NCBI RefSeq assembly: GCF_001436415.1
Contig: NZ_AYZB01000066.1
Location: forward strand, 1 to 64,000
Direction: 5' to 3'
Length of the DNA: 64,000 nt
From: Latilactobacillus graminis DSM 20719
GTDB taxonomy: Bacteria > Bacillota > Bacilli > Lactobacillales > Lactobacillaceae
Shown piece after piece: positions 7,912-17,271 of this stretch. A model generated the notes under the pieces. That model saw only the letters and a list, made by a program, of their open reading frames with translations, was not told the DNA's origin and did not search any database. A program made the translations under genes and the position numbers. Positions within the stretch are counted from its first letter, which is position 1; the number at the start of each line of letters is the position of its first letter.

Positions 7912-8888
7912 TTAAAATTGATCGCCGTTGAAAATGGAATGGCGGACAAGGACATAATCGACCTGTTTCAATGATGAGAGACGATTACCGCCAGCATAAG
8001 AAATCGATGACTGTAAGTCCTGTTGCATTTCGGCTAACGTCGCACTGATGCTGTCTTTATAAGGGACTAAAATGCGTTTTCCTTCAATGTTTTGATGTGT
8101 TCCTTTTTGGAATTCAGAAGCTGAGCCAAAGTAGGCTTTAAATGGCTGTCCATTTTCTTCGATTAGTTGCCCTGGAGATTCAGTATGACCAGCTAATAAA
8201 GAACCAATCATGACCATGCTAGCCCCAAAACGAATTGATTTTGCAATATCGCCATTAGTCCTCAGACCGCCGTCAGCAATGATTGGCTTGGTAGCAGCTT
8301 TGGCACACCAGCGGAGCGCGGCAAGCTGCCAACCGCCGGTGCCAAAGCCAGTTTTAATTTTAGTAATGCAGACCTTTCCCGGGCCGATACCCACTTTAGT
8401 GGCATCAGCGCCAGCTTGCTCTAAATCACGGACTGCCTCGGGAGTACCAACATTACCCGCGATGACAAAGGATTGTGGCAGCATTTTTTTATGTGGTGAA
8501 TCATATCTATAACAACTTGTGAGTGACCATGAGCGATGTCAATCGTTATATACTCTGGGGTTAAAGCGGCTTGGGTTAATTGCGTGATAAAGTCGAATTC
8601 GGTGTCTTTAACACCAACGCTGATTGAGGCAAAGAGTCCGCGCTGGTGCATCATTTTAATGAATGCAGCACGTTTTTCAGGTTGAAAACGATGCATGACG
8701 TAAAAATAATGATTTTCAGCAAGCCAAATCGCAAGCGGTTCATCAATAATTGTCTGCATATTCGCGGGCACTACCGGTAGTTTAAATGTTTCGGGGCCAA
8801 ATTGAATAGCGGTGGTAATTTCACTACGACTTTTAACGATACATTTATTGGGAATCAGTTGAACATCTTCATAATCAAATACGTCCAT
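7912..8888 (-). pseudogene. guaC: GMP reductase, split by a -1 frameshift on an A7 run
   Basis: GMP reductase converts GMP to IMP with NADPH. The N-terminal part (8888 down to about 8485) is intact through [19 protein letters not shown]. The rest ([35 protein letters not shown] with the catalytic Cys, [15 protein letters not shown]) continues in the -1 frame from about 8484 to the stop at 7912. Adding one base to the A7 run at 8484-8490 gives exactly 325 residues, the usual GuaC length. The run is in the zero frame as A-AAA-AAA, the canonical -1 slippery heptamer, so recoding or transcript slippage could still yield full-length enzyme. Without it, a 155-residue inactive product results. Real mutation, base-call error and recoding cannot be separated here. 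RBS AAGGAG is 9 nt before ATG 8888. Confidence 0.9.
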
Positions 8889-8931
8889 TAGTAGCTCTCC
8901 TTGAACACGAACGATTTATTTGAAATAACCG

Positions 8932-8959
8932 ATTATAGTCCGTGTATAATGCATGTTAA
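8932..8959 (-). promoter_or_regulatory. guaC promoter
   Basis: On the minus strand, TTAACA (8959-8954) and a perfect TATAAT (8937-8932) are 16 bp apart, about 45 nt before the guaC ATG. No purine riboswitch core is visible in the short leader. Confidence 0.7.
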
Positions 8960-8983
8960 TAAATTTACTCAGGAAAGTCAATC

Positions 8984-9022
8984 AAAAAAACACATTCGAA
9001 CCCAAATAATGGGGAATGTGTT
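8984..9022 (-). terminator. Terminator after corA (minus strand)
   Basis: A stem AACACATTC/GAATGTGTT with an inner CCC/GGG pairing, followed on minus by a run of seven T, just past the corA stop. Confidence 0.88.
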
Positions 9023-9977
9023 ATTTAATATAACGATTGCGCCAAAAACGGTAAACTAAGACGCCGCCGATTACTAAAGAAATTAATAACGTAATCAACC
9101 AACTATTTTTGAAGCCAGATAGCGGTAAAGCAACATTCATTCCGTAAAAACTAAAGACTAGTCCAGGAATCGTGAGAATAATTGAATAGGAGGTTAGAAA
9201 TTTCATAACGCTATTCATGTTATTATTAATGATTGACGAATAAGTATCGGCCGTTTCGTTGATAATCGTATTTGAAATTTCGGCCATTTCGATGGCTTGC
9301 TGATTTTCAATCTGAATATCATCAAGGAATTCAATATCAGCGTCATTGAGATTTAACATATTGGTGCGCATCAAACTGGCCAAAACCATCTTATCGGTCT
9401 TTAATGACATCATGAAATAGACTAAGCCTCGTTGAATGGTCATCAGATCAAAAAGTTCCTCATTCTGCAGTGAATTTTGGAGGCGGGTCTCAATTGTCTC
9501 CCGTGAACGATTGATATCACGTAAATACTGTAAGTAAATTGTTGAAATTCGGAAAAGAATTTGAAGGACACTTCTGTGGTAGTCTTGCGGATTAAAACCC
9601 TTAATCTGCCCATCAATGAAGCTCTGTAAAAAAGAGACTGGCGTTTTATTGATGGTTAAGATGGCTGAATCTGTTACAATAATACCTAGAGGACTTGTTT
9701 TGTAAAGGTATTTATCTGGGTTTTTGCTGTCTTTTTCAAGAATTGGCATGTCAAAGATAATTAGCGTGGCATGATAATCAGGATCGTGTTCAGCACGGGC
9801 ACTTTCATCAGCATCCAGACTATAGTAGATAAAGTCTGAGGGAATGTGCAGTTTCTTAGTGAGCAGATCAATTTCTGCAGTTGATGGATCGGTTACGTTA
9901 ATCCAACTATTGGATTGGATTTTCGTATGTTTGGTGAGCTTTTTTTTAGCACTGTCGAAGCGATAGGTTTCGAGCAT
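9021..9977 (-). CDS. corA: CorA-family magnesium/divalent cation channel
   Basis: A 318-residue member of the metal ion transporter family. The first ~255 residues form the cytoplasmic alpha/beta and long-helix domain. Two C-terminal membrane helices (about 262-284 and 293-312) flank the signature Y-G-M-N at about 284-287, which sits at the pore mouth. The last residues (RFWRNRYIK) form the usual basic tail. The family imports Mg2+ as a homopentamer gated by intracellular Mg2+; specificity for Mg2+, Co2+ or Zn2+ cannot be read from sequence. RBS GAAGGAAG precedes ATG 9977. It is upstream of guaC on minus but separated from it by a terminator. Confidence 0.92.
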   Translation of the reverse strand: MLETYRFDSAKKKLTKHTKIQSNSWINVTDPSTAEIDLLTKKLHIPSDFIYYSLDADESARAEHDPDYHATLIIFDMPILEKDSKNPDKYLYKTSPLGIIVTDSAILTINKTPVSFLQSFIDGQIKGFNPQDYHRSVLQILFRISTIYLQYLRDINRSRETIETRLQNSLQNEELFDLMTIQRGLVYFMMSLKTDKMVLASLMRTNMLNLNDADIEFLDDIQIENQQAIEMAEISNTIINETADTYSSIINNNMNSVMKFLTSYSIILTIPGLVFSFYGMNVALPLSGFKNSWLITLLISLVIGGVLVYRFWRNRYIK

Positions 9978-10062
9978 GGTGACACTTCCTTCATCAATAA
10001 CTTACTGTTAAGTCTACTGGATATTTCAAGAATGTAAAGTGTGGTATAAGGAGAATCGTTAT

Positions 10063-10896
10063 TTGAAAAAAATTGAGTTAGCCAAGCAGTTTTTAAAGTC
10101 AAACTTGGCCGTATTACAATGTCCAATTTGTGAGGACACATTTATAAGTGTGGCCGAGCACCAATTACTTTGTGTTAATGGCCATAGTTTTGATTTCGCT
10201 AAAAATGGGACGTTGTATTTTCTAGCGAAGCAAATGAAATCTGAATATACTAGGGAAATGCTGCAACATCGTCGGGCCTTTTTACAGGCCGGGTTCTTTC
10301 AACCATTTTTAAGTGAAATTGCATCGCGGATTGTGCCTGATAGTTTAGTCCTCGATGTCGGTTGTGGTGAGGGGACACCAGTGCAACAGCTTAACGCGCA
10401 AATTCCCGCACGCTATATTGGTTTTGATATTTCAAAACCTGCGATTCAATTAGCGAGTGATTACAATTCCGATGGGTGGTTTTGTGCGGCCGATTTGGCA
10501 CGAATGCCATTTGCTGAACATCGTTTAGATACCATACTCAATATTTTCTCACCATCGCAATATCAAGAATTTAAACGTGTCTTGAAACCAGGGGGACAAT
10601 TGATTAAGGTGATTCCCAATGCCGGATACTTACATGAACTACGGGAATTATTGTATCATGGTCAAGCTAAAGAAAGTTATGATCATGGACCAGTCCTTGC
10701 CTTATTTGCTCAACATTTCCCCGATTATCAAGAATTGCAGATACAAAAAACCCTGTCGTTGACGCCAGAAACATTGCGAGATCTGGTGGAAATGACGCCA
10801 TTAACGTGGACGGCGTCTAAAGAGCAGTTAGCAGCAATTACGCTAGCAGTATTACCTGAAATTTCCTTGGATGTGACGATTCTTGTGGGAAAATGA
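10063..10896 (+). CDS. rlmA: 23S rRNA (guanine-N1)-methyltransferase, RlmA type
   Basis: The N-terminal zinc-binding module reads C-P-I-C followed by L-L-C-V-N-G-H-S-F-D (residues about 22-45), the RlmA/TlrB hallmark. A Rossmann SAM-binding domain follows, with VLDVGCGEGTP as motif I (about 97-107) and YIGFDISKPAI as the next strand. The enzyme methylates N1 of a guanine in helix 35 of 23S rRNA (G748 in RlmA-II of Gram-positives; G745 in E. coli). TTG at 10063 was chosen because AAGGAG lies 9 nt upstream; a GTG at 10039 has no site. The protein is then 277 residues. It is monocistronic. Confidence 0.87.
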   Translation: MKKIELAKQFLKSNLAVLQCPICEDTFISVAEHQLLCVNGHSFDFAKNGTLYFLAKQMKSEYTREMLQHRRAFLQAGFFQPFLSEIASRIVPDSLVLDVGCGEGTPVQQLNAQIPARYIGFDISKPAIQLASDYNSDGWFCAADLARMPFAEHRLDTILNIFSPSQYQEFKRVLKPGGQLIKVIPNAGYLHELRELLYHGQAKESYDHGPVLALFAQHFPDYQELQIQKTLSLTPETLRDLVEMTPLTWTASKEQLAAITLAVLPEISLDVTILVGK

Positions 10897-10927
10897 TGAG
10901 AAATTAAAAAAAGTTTAAGAAATCTGA

Positions 10928-10956
10928 TTGCAACTCTAAAATAAGGGCGCTATAAT
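10928..10956 (+). promoter_or_regulatory. Strong promoter of the RNA upstream of trmL
   Basis: TTGCAA (10928-10933) and TATAAT (10951-10956) have an ideal 17-bp spacer, so transcription should start near 10963. Confidence 0.75.
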
Positions 10957-10962
10957 AACTCT

Positions 10963-11071
10963 AAGGAATTTTTTCCCTAACTTTTATCAGAATTTATTTT
11001 GATAAAAGTTAGTGATGAAATGACACTAACGTAGTTTCTCGCCGTGAATAACCGAGGGACTACGTTTTTTT
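10963..11071 (+). ncRNA. Candidate small RNA or attenuator leader of ~110 nt
   Basis: From the predicted start near 10963 the transcript folds into a perfect 13-bp hairpin (10977-10989 with 11000-11012), then meets an intrinsic terminator (11029-11071). A third stem, GTTAGTG/CACTAAC (11008-11014 with 11024-11030), shares its 5' strand with the first hairpin and touches the terminator's 5' strand, so the three are partly exclusive. No reading frame of note lies inside. It could be a free small RNA or an attenuator for trmL, 80 nt downstream. I do not recognise the RNA family; there is no T-box, SMK or purine core. Confidence 0.55.
11029..11071 (+). terminator. Intrinsic terminator before trmL
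   Basis: ACGTAGT (11029-11035) pairs with ACTACGT (11059-11065), with an inner CTCG/CGAG stem and a T run at 11065-11071. Confidence 0.88.
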
Positions 11072-11149
11072 ATTTAATAAGCAAGGTAGAGCTTTCGTGA
11101 AATATATTGTATAATTAATCTACTGAATCTTTTTAAGGAAGTTTAGACT

Positions 11150-11659
11150 GTGACTAATCATATTGTATTATACGAACCATTGATTCCTGCCAATACGGGT
11201 AACATTGCCCGGACTTGTGCGGGTACGAATACTGTTTTAGATTTAATCGAACCTTTAGGCTTTGAAACTGATGATAAACATTTGAAGCGGGCTGGCCTTG
11301 ACTACTGGGATCAAGTCCAAATTAACTATCATAAAAATTTAGATGCCTTTTTAGCAACGGTGACTGATCGCAAACATTTATATTTAATTACGAAATTTGC
11401 TGAGCAAGCTTATTCTGATCGTGATGTATCTGATACAAATAGCGATCACTATTTTATGTTTGGTAAGGAAACAACCGGTCTACCAGAAACTTTTATGCGG
11501 GAAAATGAAGCACAATGTTTGCGAATTCCCATGTCCGATCATATTCGCGCATTGAATCTATCTAACTGTGCGGCATTGGTAATTTTTGAGGCATTACGGC
11601 AACAAGATTTTCCGGGCCTTGAAAAGAGTCATCTGTATGACAATGATAAATTGAAATAA
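11150..11659 (+). CDS. trmL: tRNA (cytidine/uridine-34 2'-O)-methyltransferase
   Basis: A 169-residue SPOUT enzyme of the YibK/CspR group that 2'-O-methylates the wobble nucleotide of tRNA-Leu isoacceptors. The protein starts at once with the SPOUT core (IVLYEPLIPANTGNIARTCA). The knot-forming SAM site follows: MFGKETTGLPE (about residues 103-113), then LRIPMSDHIRALNLSNCAALVIFEALRQ, matching the R-SLN-SNA-A family signature. GTG at 11150 has AAGGAAG 8 nt upstream; a TATAAT at 11110-11115 may be a local promoter. It lies just after the RNA/terminator element described at 10963-11071, and 9-12 nt before the next gene. Confidence 0.93.
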   Translation: MTNHIVLYEPLIPANTGNIARTCAGTNTVLDLIEPLGFETDDKHLKRAGLDYWDQVQINYHKNLDAFLATVTDRKHLYLITKFAEQAYSDRDVSDTNSDHYFMFGKETTGLPETFMRENEAQCLRIPMSDHIRALNLSNCAALVIFEALRQQDFPGLEKSHLYDNDKLK

Positions 11660-11671
11660 GGAGTTTTTTTG

Positions 11672-12073
11672 ATGCAAACGAAGAAAGATCCAATAACTGT
11701 TGATGCGTTTCATTATGATCGGGTTGCACCTGATATCGAACCGCAGCAAAATATTCAAGTGAGTTTAGTGACAATCGATGAAGAAGACCCATATTTACAA
11801 GCAGCTGATTTGAGTGCGGGAAAGATTTATCAAATTGTGACCCCCTTCCAAGTGGCACCCGAAAAAAGTGGGTTTGCAGTTTCTGGTCAAATCTCACAAG
11901 TTGTACAACTTTTAGATTTTTTTGGGGAACCAAATGAAATTGATCAAAAAGATATGATGAAACTTTCACGGCCATTAATTGAATATATCGAAACATTGAC
12001 ATATCAGGTGACGGCAGTTGCTTTAAATCGTGGTGTACAACTCCAATTTACGGCCCAAGCCAACGAAGATTAA
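11672..12073 (+). CDS. DUF1149 family protein (SecB-like fold)
   Basis: A 133-residue acidic cytosolic protein. PDIEPQQNIQVSLVTIDEED in the first half and the YQVTAVALNRGVQLQF strand near the end fit the DUF1149 family of lactobacilli, enterococci and streptococci. The streptococcal member SP1558 has a fold related to the SecB export chaperone, but no function is established. ATG at 11672 follows AAGGAG; a TTG immediately before is less likely. The 12-nt gap after trmL implies one transcript, closed by the terminator at 12078-12113. Confidence 0.8.
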   Translation: MQTKKDPITVDAFHYDRVAPDIEPQQNIQVSLVTIDEEDPYLQAADLSAGKIYQIVTPFQVAPEKSGFAVSGQISQVVQLLDFFGEPNEIDQKDMMKLSRPLIEYIETLTYQVTAVALNRGVQLQFTAQANED

Positions 12074-12077
12074 TTGT

Positions 12078-12113
12078 GAAAAGGTTGTGGCAATTCTTGT
12101 CGCAACCTTTTTT
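12078..12113 (+). terminator. Terminator after the DUF1149 gene
   Basis: An AAAAGGTTG/CGCAACCTTTT stem with a T run. Confidence 0.87.
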
Positions 12114-12214
12114 GGTACCATAGTTAGAACACGAAGATAGTATAATTTATGGCTTTAGTAGACCGATTGTTCGTGTATAATGGATAGTAGGATTCAAGGG
12201 TGAAGGAGATTTTC

Positions 12215-14551
12215 ATGGCAACGCAAAAAAAGAAAAGAAAACCAGCAACACGGAAAAAGAAACAACAAACGGATTTCACAGTCAACATTATCGGATTTGT
12301 TTTCATTCTTATTAGCTTGTTTGCTGGGTTTAAATTAGGCTTTATCGGAGCATTATGCGCTAATGTGTTTCGCTTATTTGTTGGTGACACATTTATTATT
12401 GGGACTATTTTATTTGCGCTTTTAGGGATTTATTTGCTGATATACGGCAAGCAGCCTAGGTTATGGCACCAAAAAACACTTGGGTTTAGCGTTGCTTATC
12501 TTGGTATTTTGGTTTGGTTATCAGCATTTATCTTACATCATCAGGCGATTAATAATCATTTCTTGGCGGCTACGTGGCAACTGTTATTGGAAGATTTCCA
12601 GAAGATGGCAGTGACAACTGAAGTCGGAGGGGGCTTAATTGGGGCTGTATTGTACGGTGTTTTCCATTTTTTATTTGCACAGATGGGTACTTATCTTGTT
12701 GCCGGCTTAATTGTCATCGTTGGCGGATTTATTTTCTTAGATATTCCATTTAGTGTTGTTGTTCGGAGTATCCAACACTGCGTGCATGGTATTTTTAAAG
12801 TCGGTACTTATATGCAGGCAGGGGTACAGAAGGTTTCGCAAAAGGGTAAAGCACAGGTGAGTGCCTTAAAAGAGCAAACAAAACCCGCGAGACAACATGG
12901 AGATACGCTAACTGAGACTAACGTGAAAATAGATGACTCCACAGATGGTCTTGATAAGACGCCCAAACAGCAACTGGAACCTTTTAAAATCAATGGGCCT
13001 AAGGACCTCCCCCAACCAATTGCTACGCAAACAGTGGCGATAACACCGGAACCGAAAATTGATGAAGATGATCAAGTATCAGACGTGGCGGAGTTGGCGC
13101 CATTACTTAGCACGGATGATGACTACGAATTACCAACGCCGGAATTATTGACTCAAATTCCGGCTGCTGATCAAAGCGCGGAATATGCAGCCATCGAGAA
13201 GAATCAACAAATTTTAAAACAAACATTTGACTCGTTTGGAGTCGATGTGACGGTAAAAAGTGCTAGTTTGGGGCCGGCTGTAACAAAGTACGAAATTCAA
13301 CCAGCTGTCGGTGTGAAGGTCTCTAAGATTGTTAATTTAGCAGATGATTTGGCCCTTGCACTAGCGGCTAAGGATATTCGGATTGAAGCTCCTATTCCGG
13401 GGAAACCATATGTCGGTATCGAAGTCCCTAATACAACCGTTTCAACTGTTTCATTTCGCGAAATGATTGAACAGGAACCGCCACATCCAGGGAAACCATT
13501 GGCAGTTCCTCTGGGAAAAGATATCTCGGGAAAAGTGATTATGTCTGATTTGACGAAAATGCCGCACCTTTTAATTGCTGGATCAACTGGGAGTGGCAAA
13601 TCGGTGGCCATTAACGGAATTATTACAAGTATTTTAATGAGTGCGAAACCACACGAAGTTAAGTTGATGTTAATTGATCCGAAAATGGTGGAATTAAATG
13701 TCTATAACGGTGTGCCACATCTATTAATTCCCGTTGTGACGAATGCCAAAAAAGCGGCTAATGCCTTGAACAAGGTTGTTAAAGAAATGGAACGACGCTA
13801 TCAATTATTTGCTGATACAGGTCAGCGGAATATGCTTGAATATAACCAGTATATTCAAGGCCACAATGAAGACGGTGAGATTAAGGGCGCACCACTGCCT
13901 TATATCGTGGTCATCGTTGATGAATTATCTGACTTGATGATGGTTGCTAGCAATGAGGTTGAAAGTGCGATTATTCGCTTAGCACAAATGGCGCGGGCGG
14001 CCGGGATCCATATGATTGTTGCTACCCAACGACCTTCCGTCGATGTCATTACGGGATTAATTAAAGCTAATATTCCATCGCGAATTGCGTTTGCTGTTTC
14101 CAGTGGGATTGATTCACGAACAATTTTAGATAGTAGTGGGGCTGAAAAGCTACTTGGTCGTGGTGATATGTTATACATGCCAATTGGAATGAGTAAACCT
14201 GTTCGGGTGCAAGGTGCTTTTATCTCAAGCCAAGATGTTGAAAATATTGTGTCATTCATCAAGCAACAGCGTACAGCCGAATATGATGAAGAAATGATTC
14301 CAACGACTGAACAGGAAAATCAATCAACTGAAGAACCAGAAGATGAATACTATCAAAAAGCTGTTGAATTAGTAGTTAAGCAGCAGACTGCTAGTGTTTC
14401 AATGCTCCAGCGTCGCTTTAGAGTGGGGTACAATCGAGCGGCACGCTTGGTCGATGAGATGGAAAGTCGTGGTGTGATTGGTCCTTCAGAAGGTAGCAAA
14501 CCACGCAAAGTACTGTTACAAAATATTTCAGACGAATCAACTGAAAATTAG
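12215..14551 (+). CDS. ftsK: DNA translocase FtsK/SpoIIIE
   Basis: A septum-anchored ATP-dependent DNA pump that clears chromosome termini during division. The 778-residue protein has a basic N terminus ([14 protein letters not shown]), about four or five membrane segments up to residue ~180, a variable linker rich in Gln, Asp and Pro (about 205-310), then the RecA-like motor with Walker A GSTGSGKS (456-463) and Walker B IVVIVDEL, and a C-terminal winged-helix gamma domain (from [11 protein letters not shown] to the end) that reads KOPS-like sequences. ATG 12215 has AAGGAGA upstream; the GTG at 12200 lies before this site. It is monocistronic, with a TATAAT at 12176-12181 as a possible -10. 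Confidence 0.95.
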   Translation: MATQKKKRKPATRKKKQQTDFTVNIIGFVFILISLFAGFKLGFIGALCANVFRLFVGDTFIIGTILFALLGIYLLIYGKQPRLWHQKTLGFSVAYLGILVWLSAFILHHQAINNHFLAATWQLLLEDFQKMAVTTEVGGGLIGAVLYGVFHFLFAQMGTYLVAGLIVIVGGFIFLDIPFSVVVRSIQHCVHGIFKVGTYMQAGVQKVSQKGKAQVSALKEQTKPARQHGDTLTETNVKIDDSTDGLDKTPKQQLEPFKINGPKDLPQPIATQTVAITPEPKIDEDDQVSDVAELAPLLSTDDDYELPTPELLTQIPAADQSAEYAAIEKNQQILKQTFDSFGVDVTVKSASLGPAVTKYEIQPAVGVKVSKIVNLADDLALALAAKDIRIEAPIPGKPYVGIEVPNTTVSTVSFREMIEQEPPHPGKPLAVPLGKDISGKVIMSDLTKMPHLLIAGSTGSGKSVAINGIITSILMSAKPHEVKLMLIDPKMVELNVYNGVPHLLIPVVTNAKKAANALNKVVKEMERRYQLFADTGQRNMLEYNQYIQGHNEDGEIKGAPLPYIVVIVDELSDLMMVASNEVESAIIRLAQMARAAGIHMIVATQRPSVDVITGLIKANIPSRIAFAVSSGIDSRTILDSSGAEKLLGRGDMLYMPIGMSKPVRVQGAFISSQDVENIVSFIKQQRTAEYDEEMIPTTEQENQSTEEPEDEYYQKAVELVVKQQTASVSMLQRRFRVGYNRAARLVDEMESRGVIGPSEGSKPRKVLLQNISDESTEN

Positions 14552-14559
14552 AATGGATT

Positions 14560-14600
14560 AAAAAGGACGGGATAAATGTGAATTTATCCTGCCCTTTTTG
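14560..14600 (+). terminator. Terminator after ftsK
   Basis: AAAAAGGACGGGATAAAT pairs with ATTTATCCTGCCCTTTTT around a very short loop. Confidence 0.92.
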
Positions 14601-14699
14601 AGTTCGTTGGTCTTTTTTGGTATGATAAGTGCGTGCTACGAAAAAGGATAAGTTGAAAAGAGCCATTTTAACTGTTGAAACAGTGAGGAGTAATATAAC

Positions 14700-15971
14700 G
14701 TGAATCAGAAAATAGCAGATGGCGTCGACCTAAATATTTTACAAACGAATCAATTTAAAACAATCAGACTAACGGTGCAATTAATCGCCCCAGTCACGAC
14801 TGCAGGGCTGACCCGGCGTTCATTGTTAGCGAGTGTCTTAGGCGCCAGCAGTCAGAACTATCGTGACCAAGTGGCAATCGCTAATCAGTTACAAGCAATG
14901 TATGGGGCAGGATTTAATATGAATGCTTATCGTCAGGGAAACTTGGCGATATTTAGTATTTCGATGCGGATTGTAAGTCCACAGTATTTAAAGGATACAG
15001 TCGACTTGCAAGAACAAGCGATCGCGTTTATTGGACAATTACTATTGCATCCAGATGTGATTGATAACCAGTTCAACCCAGTCATTTTTAAACGTGAAAA
15101 AGAAAATTTGGTGCGGTATATCGAAAGTGTCGCCGATGATAAACAAGCATATGCGGCTACTGAACTACGCCAATTGTATTTCCAAGATACTACCCAACAA
15201 ATGCCGACTTATGGAGATGTTACGGATTTAGCCACCATCACGCCCGTGGAACTCTATGCTTATTATCAATCAATGATTGCTAATGATTATGTTCAAATAA
15301 CATTTGTTGGTAATATTAATGAAGCGAAAACTTTAACAGACTTGGCACACCTATCATTTGCCCCCCGGGCGGTAGTGCTACCTCAAATTTTCTACCAACA
15401 ACCGCTCTATAACAAGATTCAGACCAAAACCGAAGTTCAAAATGTGCAACAAGGAAAGCTGAATATGGCTTATCAGATATCAGCTTATTTCTATCAAGAA
15501 GATTACTATGCAACACTAGTGATGAACGCTTTATTTGGTGGGACACCATTGTCGTTGCTCTTTACCAATGTTCGTGAAAAAGCAAGTTTAGCCTATTATG
15601 CTTCCAGTGCAATTGATGCATTTAGAGGGGTAATCACAGTGCAAACGGGGATTGAAAGCCGGCAAAAAGAGCGTGTTTTAACAATTATTGAAGCTCAACG
15701 ACAACGAATTATCGCCGGCGATTTTGAGCAGGCCGTTTTTGAGCAAACGAAATTAGCATTGATTAACCAATTTAAATCAAGTTTGGACAGTGCGGCGTAT
15801 TTAAGCCAACAACAATTTAATCAATCATTTGTGCCAGAAACTGAAATTGATGCGGAACAGTTTGCACAAGCCGTTTTAGCGGTTTCGAAACAAGCTGTCC
15901 AAGAACAAGCTGCTAAGATGCAACTGCAAGCTATTTACTTCCTGAAAGGGGTCGATACAGATGAAGCTTAG
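14700..15971 (+). CDS. yfmF: EF-P 5-aminopentanol modification-associated M16-like protein YfmF
   Basis: A 423-residue protein with the M16 (insulinase/pitrilysin) two-domain fold. The N-terminal helix, where active members carry HxxEH, here reads RRSLLASVLGASSQNY and lacks the zinc ligands, so this is a non-catalytic partner, as in B. subtilis YmfF. The C-terminal half keeps MNALFGGTPLSLLFTNVREKASLAYYASS, the substrate-binding R/Y-type region of M16 proteins. The gene precedes the catalytic paralogue and the YmfI reductase, the arrangement linked to elongation factor P modification. GTG 14700 has GAGGAG 9 nt upstream. It overlaps the next gene by 11 nt. Confidence 0.87.
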   Translation: MNQKIADGVDLNILQTNQFKTIRLTVQLIAPVTTAGLTRRSLLASVLGASSQNYRDQVAIANQLQAMYGAGFNMNAYRQGNLAIFSISMRIVSPQYLKDTVDLQEQAIAFIGQLLLHPDVIDNQFNPVIFKREKENLVRYIESVADDKQAYAATELRQLYFQDTTQQMPTYGDVTDLATITPVELYAYYQSMIANDYVQITFVGNINEAKTLTDLAHLSFAPRAVVLPQIFYQQPLYNKIQTKTEVQNVQQGKLNMAYQISAYFYQEDYYATLVMNALFGGTPLSLLFTNVREKASLAYYASSAIDAFRGVITVQTGIESRQKERVLTIIEAQRQRIIAGDFEQAVFEQTKLALINQFKSSLDSAAYLSQQQFNQSFVPETEIDAEQFAQAVLAVSKQAVQEQAAKMQLQAIYFLKGVDTDEA

Positions 15972-17271
15972 ACAAAATCCCCGCTTAGGTGAGCGTCTTT
16001 ACGAAACTAAATTAACCAATGGTTTGACCATTAAACTGTACCCTAAAAGTGGCTATCATAAGACATATGCAATTTTAACGACAAATTATGGTTCAATTGA
16101 TAAGACATTTATCCCGGCTGGGGAAACAGATTATGTGACCGTACCGGATGGGATTGCCCATTTTTTAGAACATAAATTATTTGAGAAAAAAGACTACGAT
16201 GCTTTTGAAAAGTTTGGTCGCTATGGCGCGAGTTCCAATGCGTTTACTAGCTTTACTCGGACGAGTTATTTATTTTCAACGACCAGCCATCTAAAAGAAA
16301 ATTTGGATATTTTGTTAGATTTTGTACAAGAACCTTATTTTACAGCAGCAACGGTCGAAAAAGAAAAAGGCATCATTGGTCAAGAAATTCAGATGTATAA
16401 TGACGAACCTGATTGGCGGTTATTTTATACAGTGATTGGTAATTTATATCCTAACCATCCGGTACGAACGGATATTGCGGGAACCGTCGATAGTATTGCA
16501 CAAATTACACCTGAAGCTTTGTATCAAGCACATGCAACGTTCTACCAGCCTAGCAATATGAACCTCTTTATTGTTGGTCAAATAGAAGATCCGGACAAAG
16601 TAATTGATTGGGTGCAGGCTAATCAAGGACAGAAGACATTTGCACAACCAACTGAAATTGTGCGTTCGTTACCTGAAGAAGCCGATGATGGTCATGATAT
16701 TATTCCGTATCGTTCACTTGAAATGCCAATTACTCGTGGTAAAAGTATGGTTGGCATTAAAGGGTTGACAGATTATGGTACAGGTCAAGTAGCACTTGAA
16801 ACAAAAATTAAGATGAATTTATTGCTCGAAGTGTTATTTGGTGATTCATCAACGCAGGTACAACATTTATATGATGTGGGCACACTAGATGATAGCTTTG
16901 GTTATGAATTTGCGATCCAACGCAGCTTCAATTGTGTAACGTTGGGTGGTGACGCTGAAAATGCACAAGAATTATCGGATGCGATTATTGACGTTTTAGA
17001 ACACGCCACCACGAGTCCTGATTTTTCAGAAGATAATTTAGCGCTTGTTAAAAAAGCTGCTATCGGTGAGTATCTGCAGGCCTTCAATTCATTGGAAGCT
17101 ATTGCGAACCAATACAGTGACGAGTTCTTTACCGAAGTTAGTCCCTTTGATGTCTTAGGTTTGATTGAGCAAGTTACATTGGCTGATCTAAAACAAATGG
17201 CCACTGATTATTTTAAGATAGAAGCGATGACAGTGTGTCATATTTTGCCAGAGGAAGCTAATCATGCATAA
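15961..17271 (+). CDS. yfmH: EF-P 5-aminopentanol modification-associated M16 peptidase YfmH
   Basis: A 436-residue M16 zinc peptidase paralogue of the preceding protein. The inverted zinc motif H-F-L-E-H (His67, Glu70, His71) is intact and is followed by KYGASSNAFTSFTRTSY-like substrate-groove residues; the distal Glu ligand likely lies in KEKGIIGQEIQMYNDEP (about 140-155). In B. subtilis ymfF and ymfH neighbour ymfI, and the set is associated with EF-P modification; what the peptidases cut is not known. ATG 15961 lies inside the end of yfmF and the gene's end overlaps ymfI, indicating tight translational coupling. Confidence 0.88.
   Translation: MKLRQNPRLGERLYETKLTNGLTIKLYPKSGYHKTYAILTTNYGSIDKTFIPAGETDYVTVPDGIAHFLEHKLFEKKDYDAFEKFGRYGASSNAFTSFTRTSYLFSTTSHLKENLDILLDFVQEPYFTAATVEKEKGIIGQEIQMYNDEPDWRLFYTVIGNLYPNHPVRTDIAGTVDSIAQITPEALYQAHATFYQPSNMNLFIVGQIEDPDKVIDWVQANQGQKTFAQPTEIVRSLPEEADDGHDIIPYRSLEMPITRGKSMVGIKGLTDYGTGQVALETKIKMNLLLEVLFGDSSTQVQHLYDVGTLDDSFGYEFAIQRSFNCVTLGGDAENAQELSDAIIDVLEHATTSPDFSEDNLALVKKAAIGEYLQAFNSLEAIANQYSDEFFTEVSPFDVLGLIEQVTLADLKQMATDYFKIEAMTVCHILPEEANHA

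Noticed and set aside
11562-12002. 146-codon frame on minus across trmL and DUF1149
   Set aside because: Spans two plus-strand genes on the opposite strand, with no RBS or family match.
14700-15971. YfmF as a damaged peptidase pseudogene
   Set aside because: Absence of HxxEH is normal for this paralogue; the frame is intact and full length.
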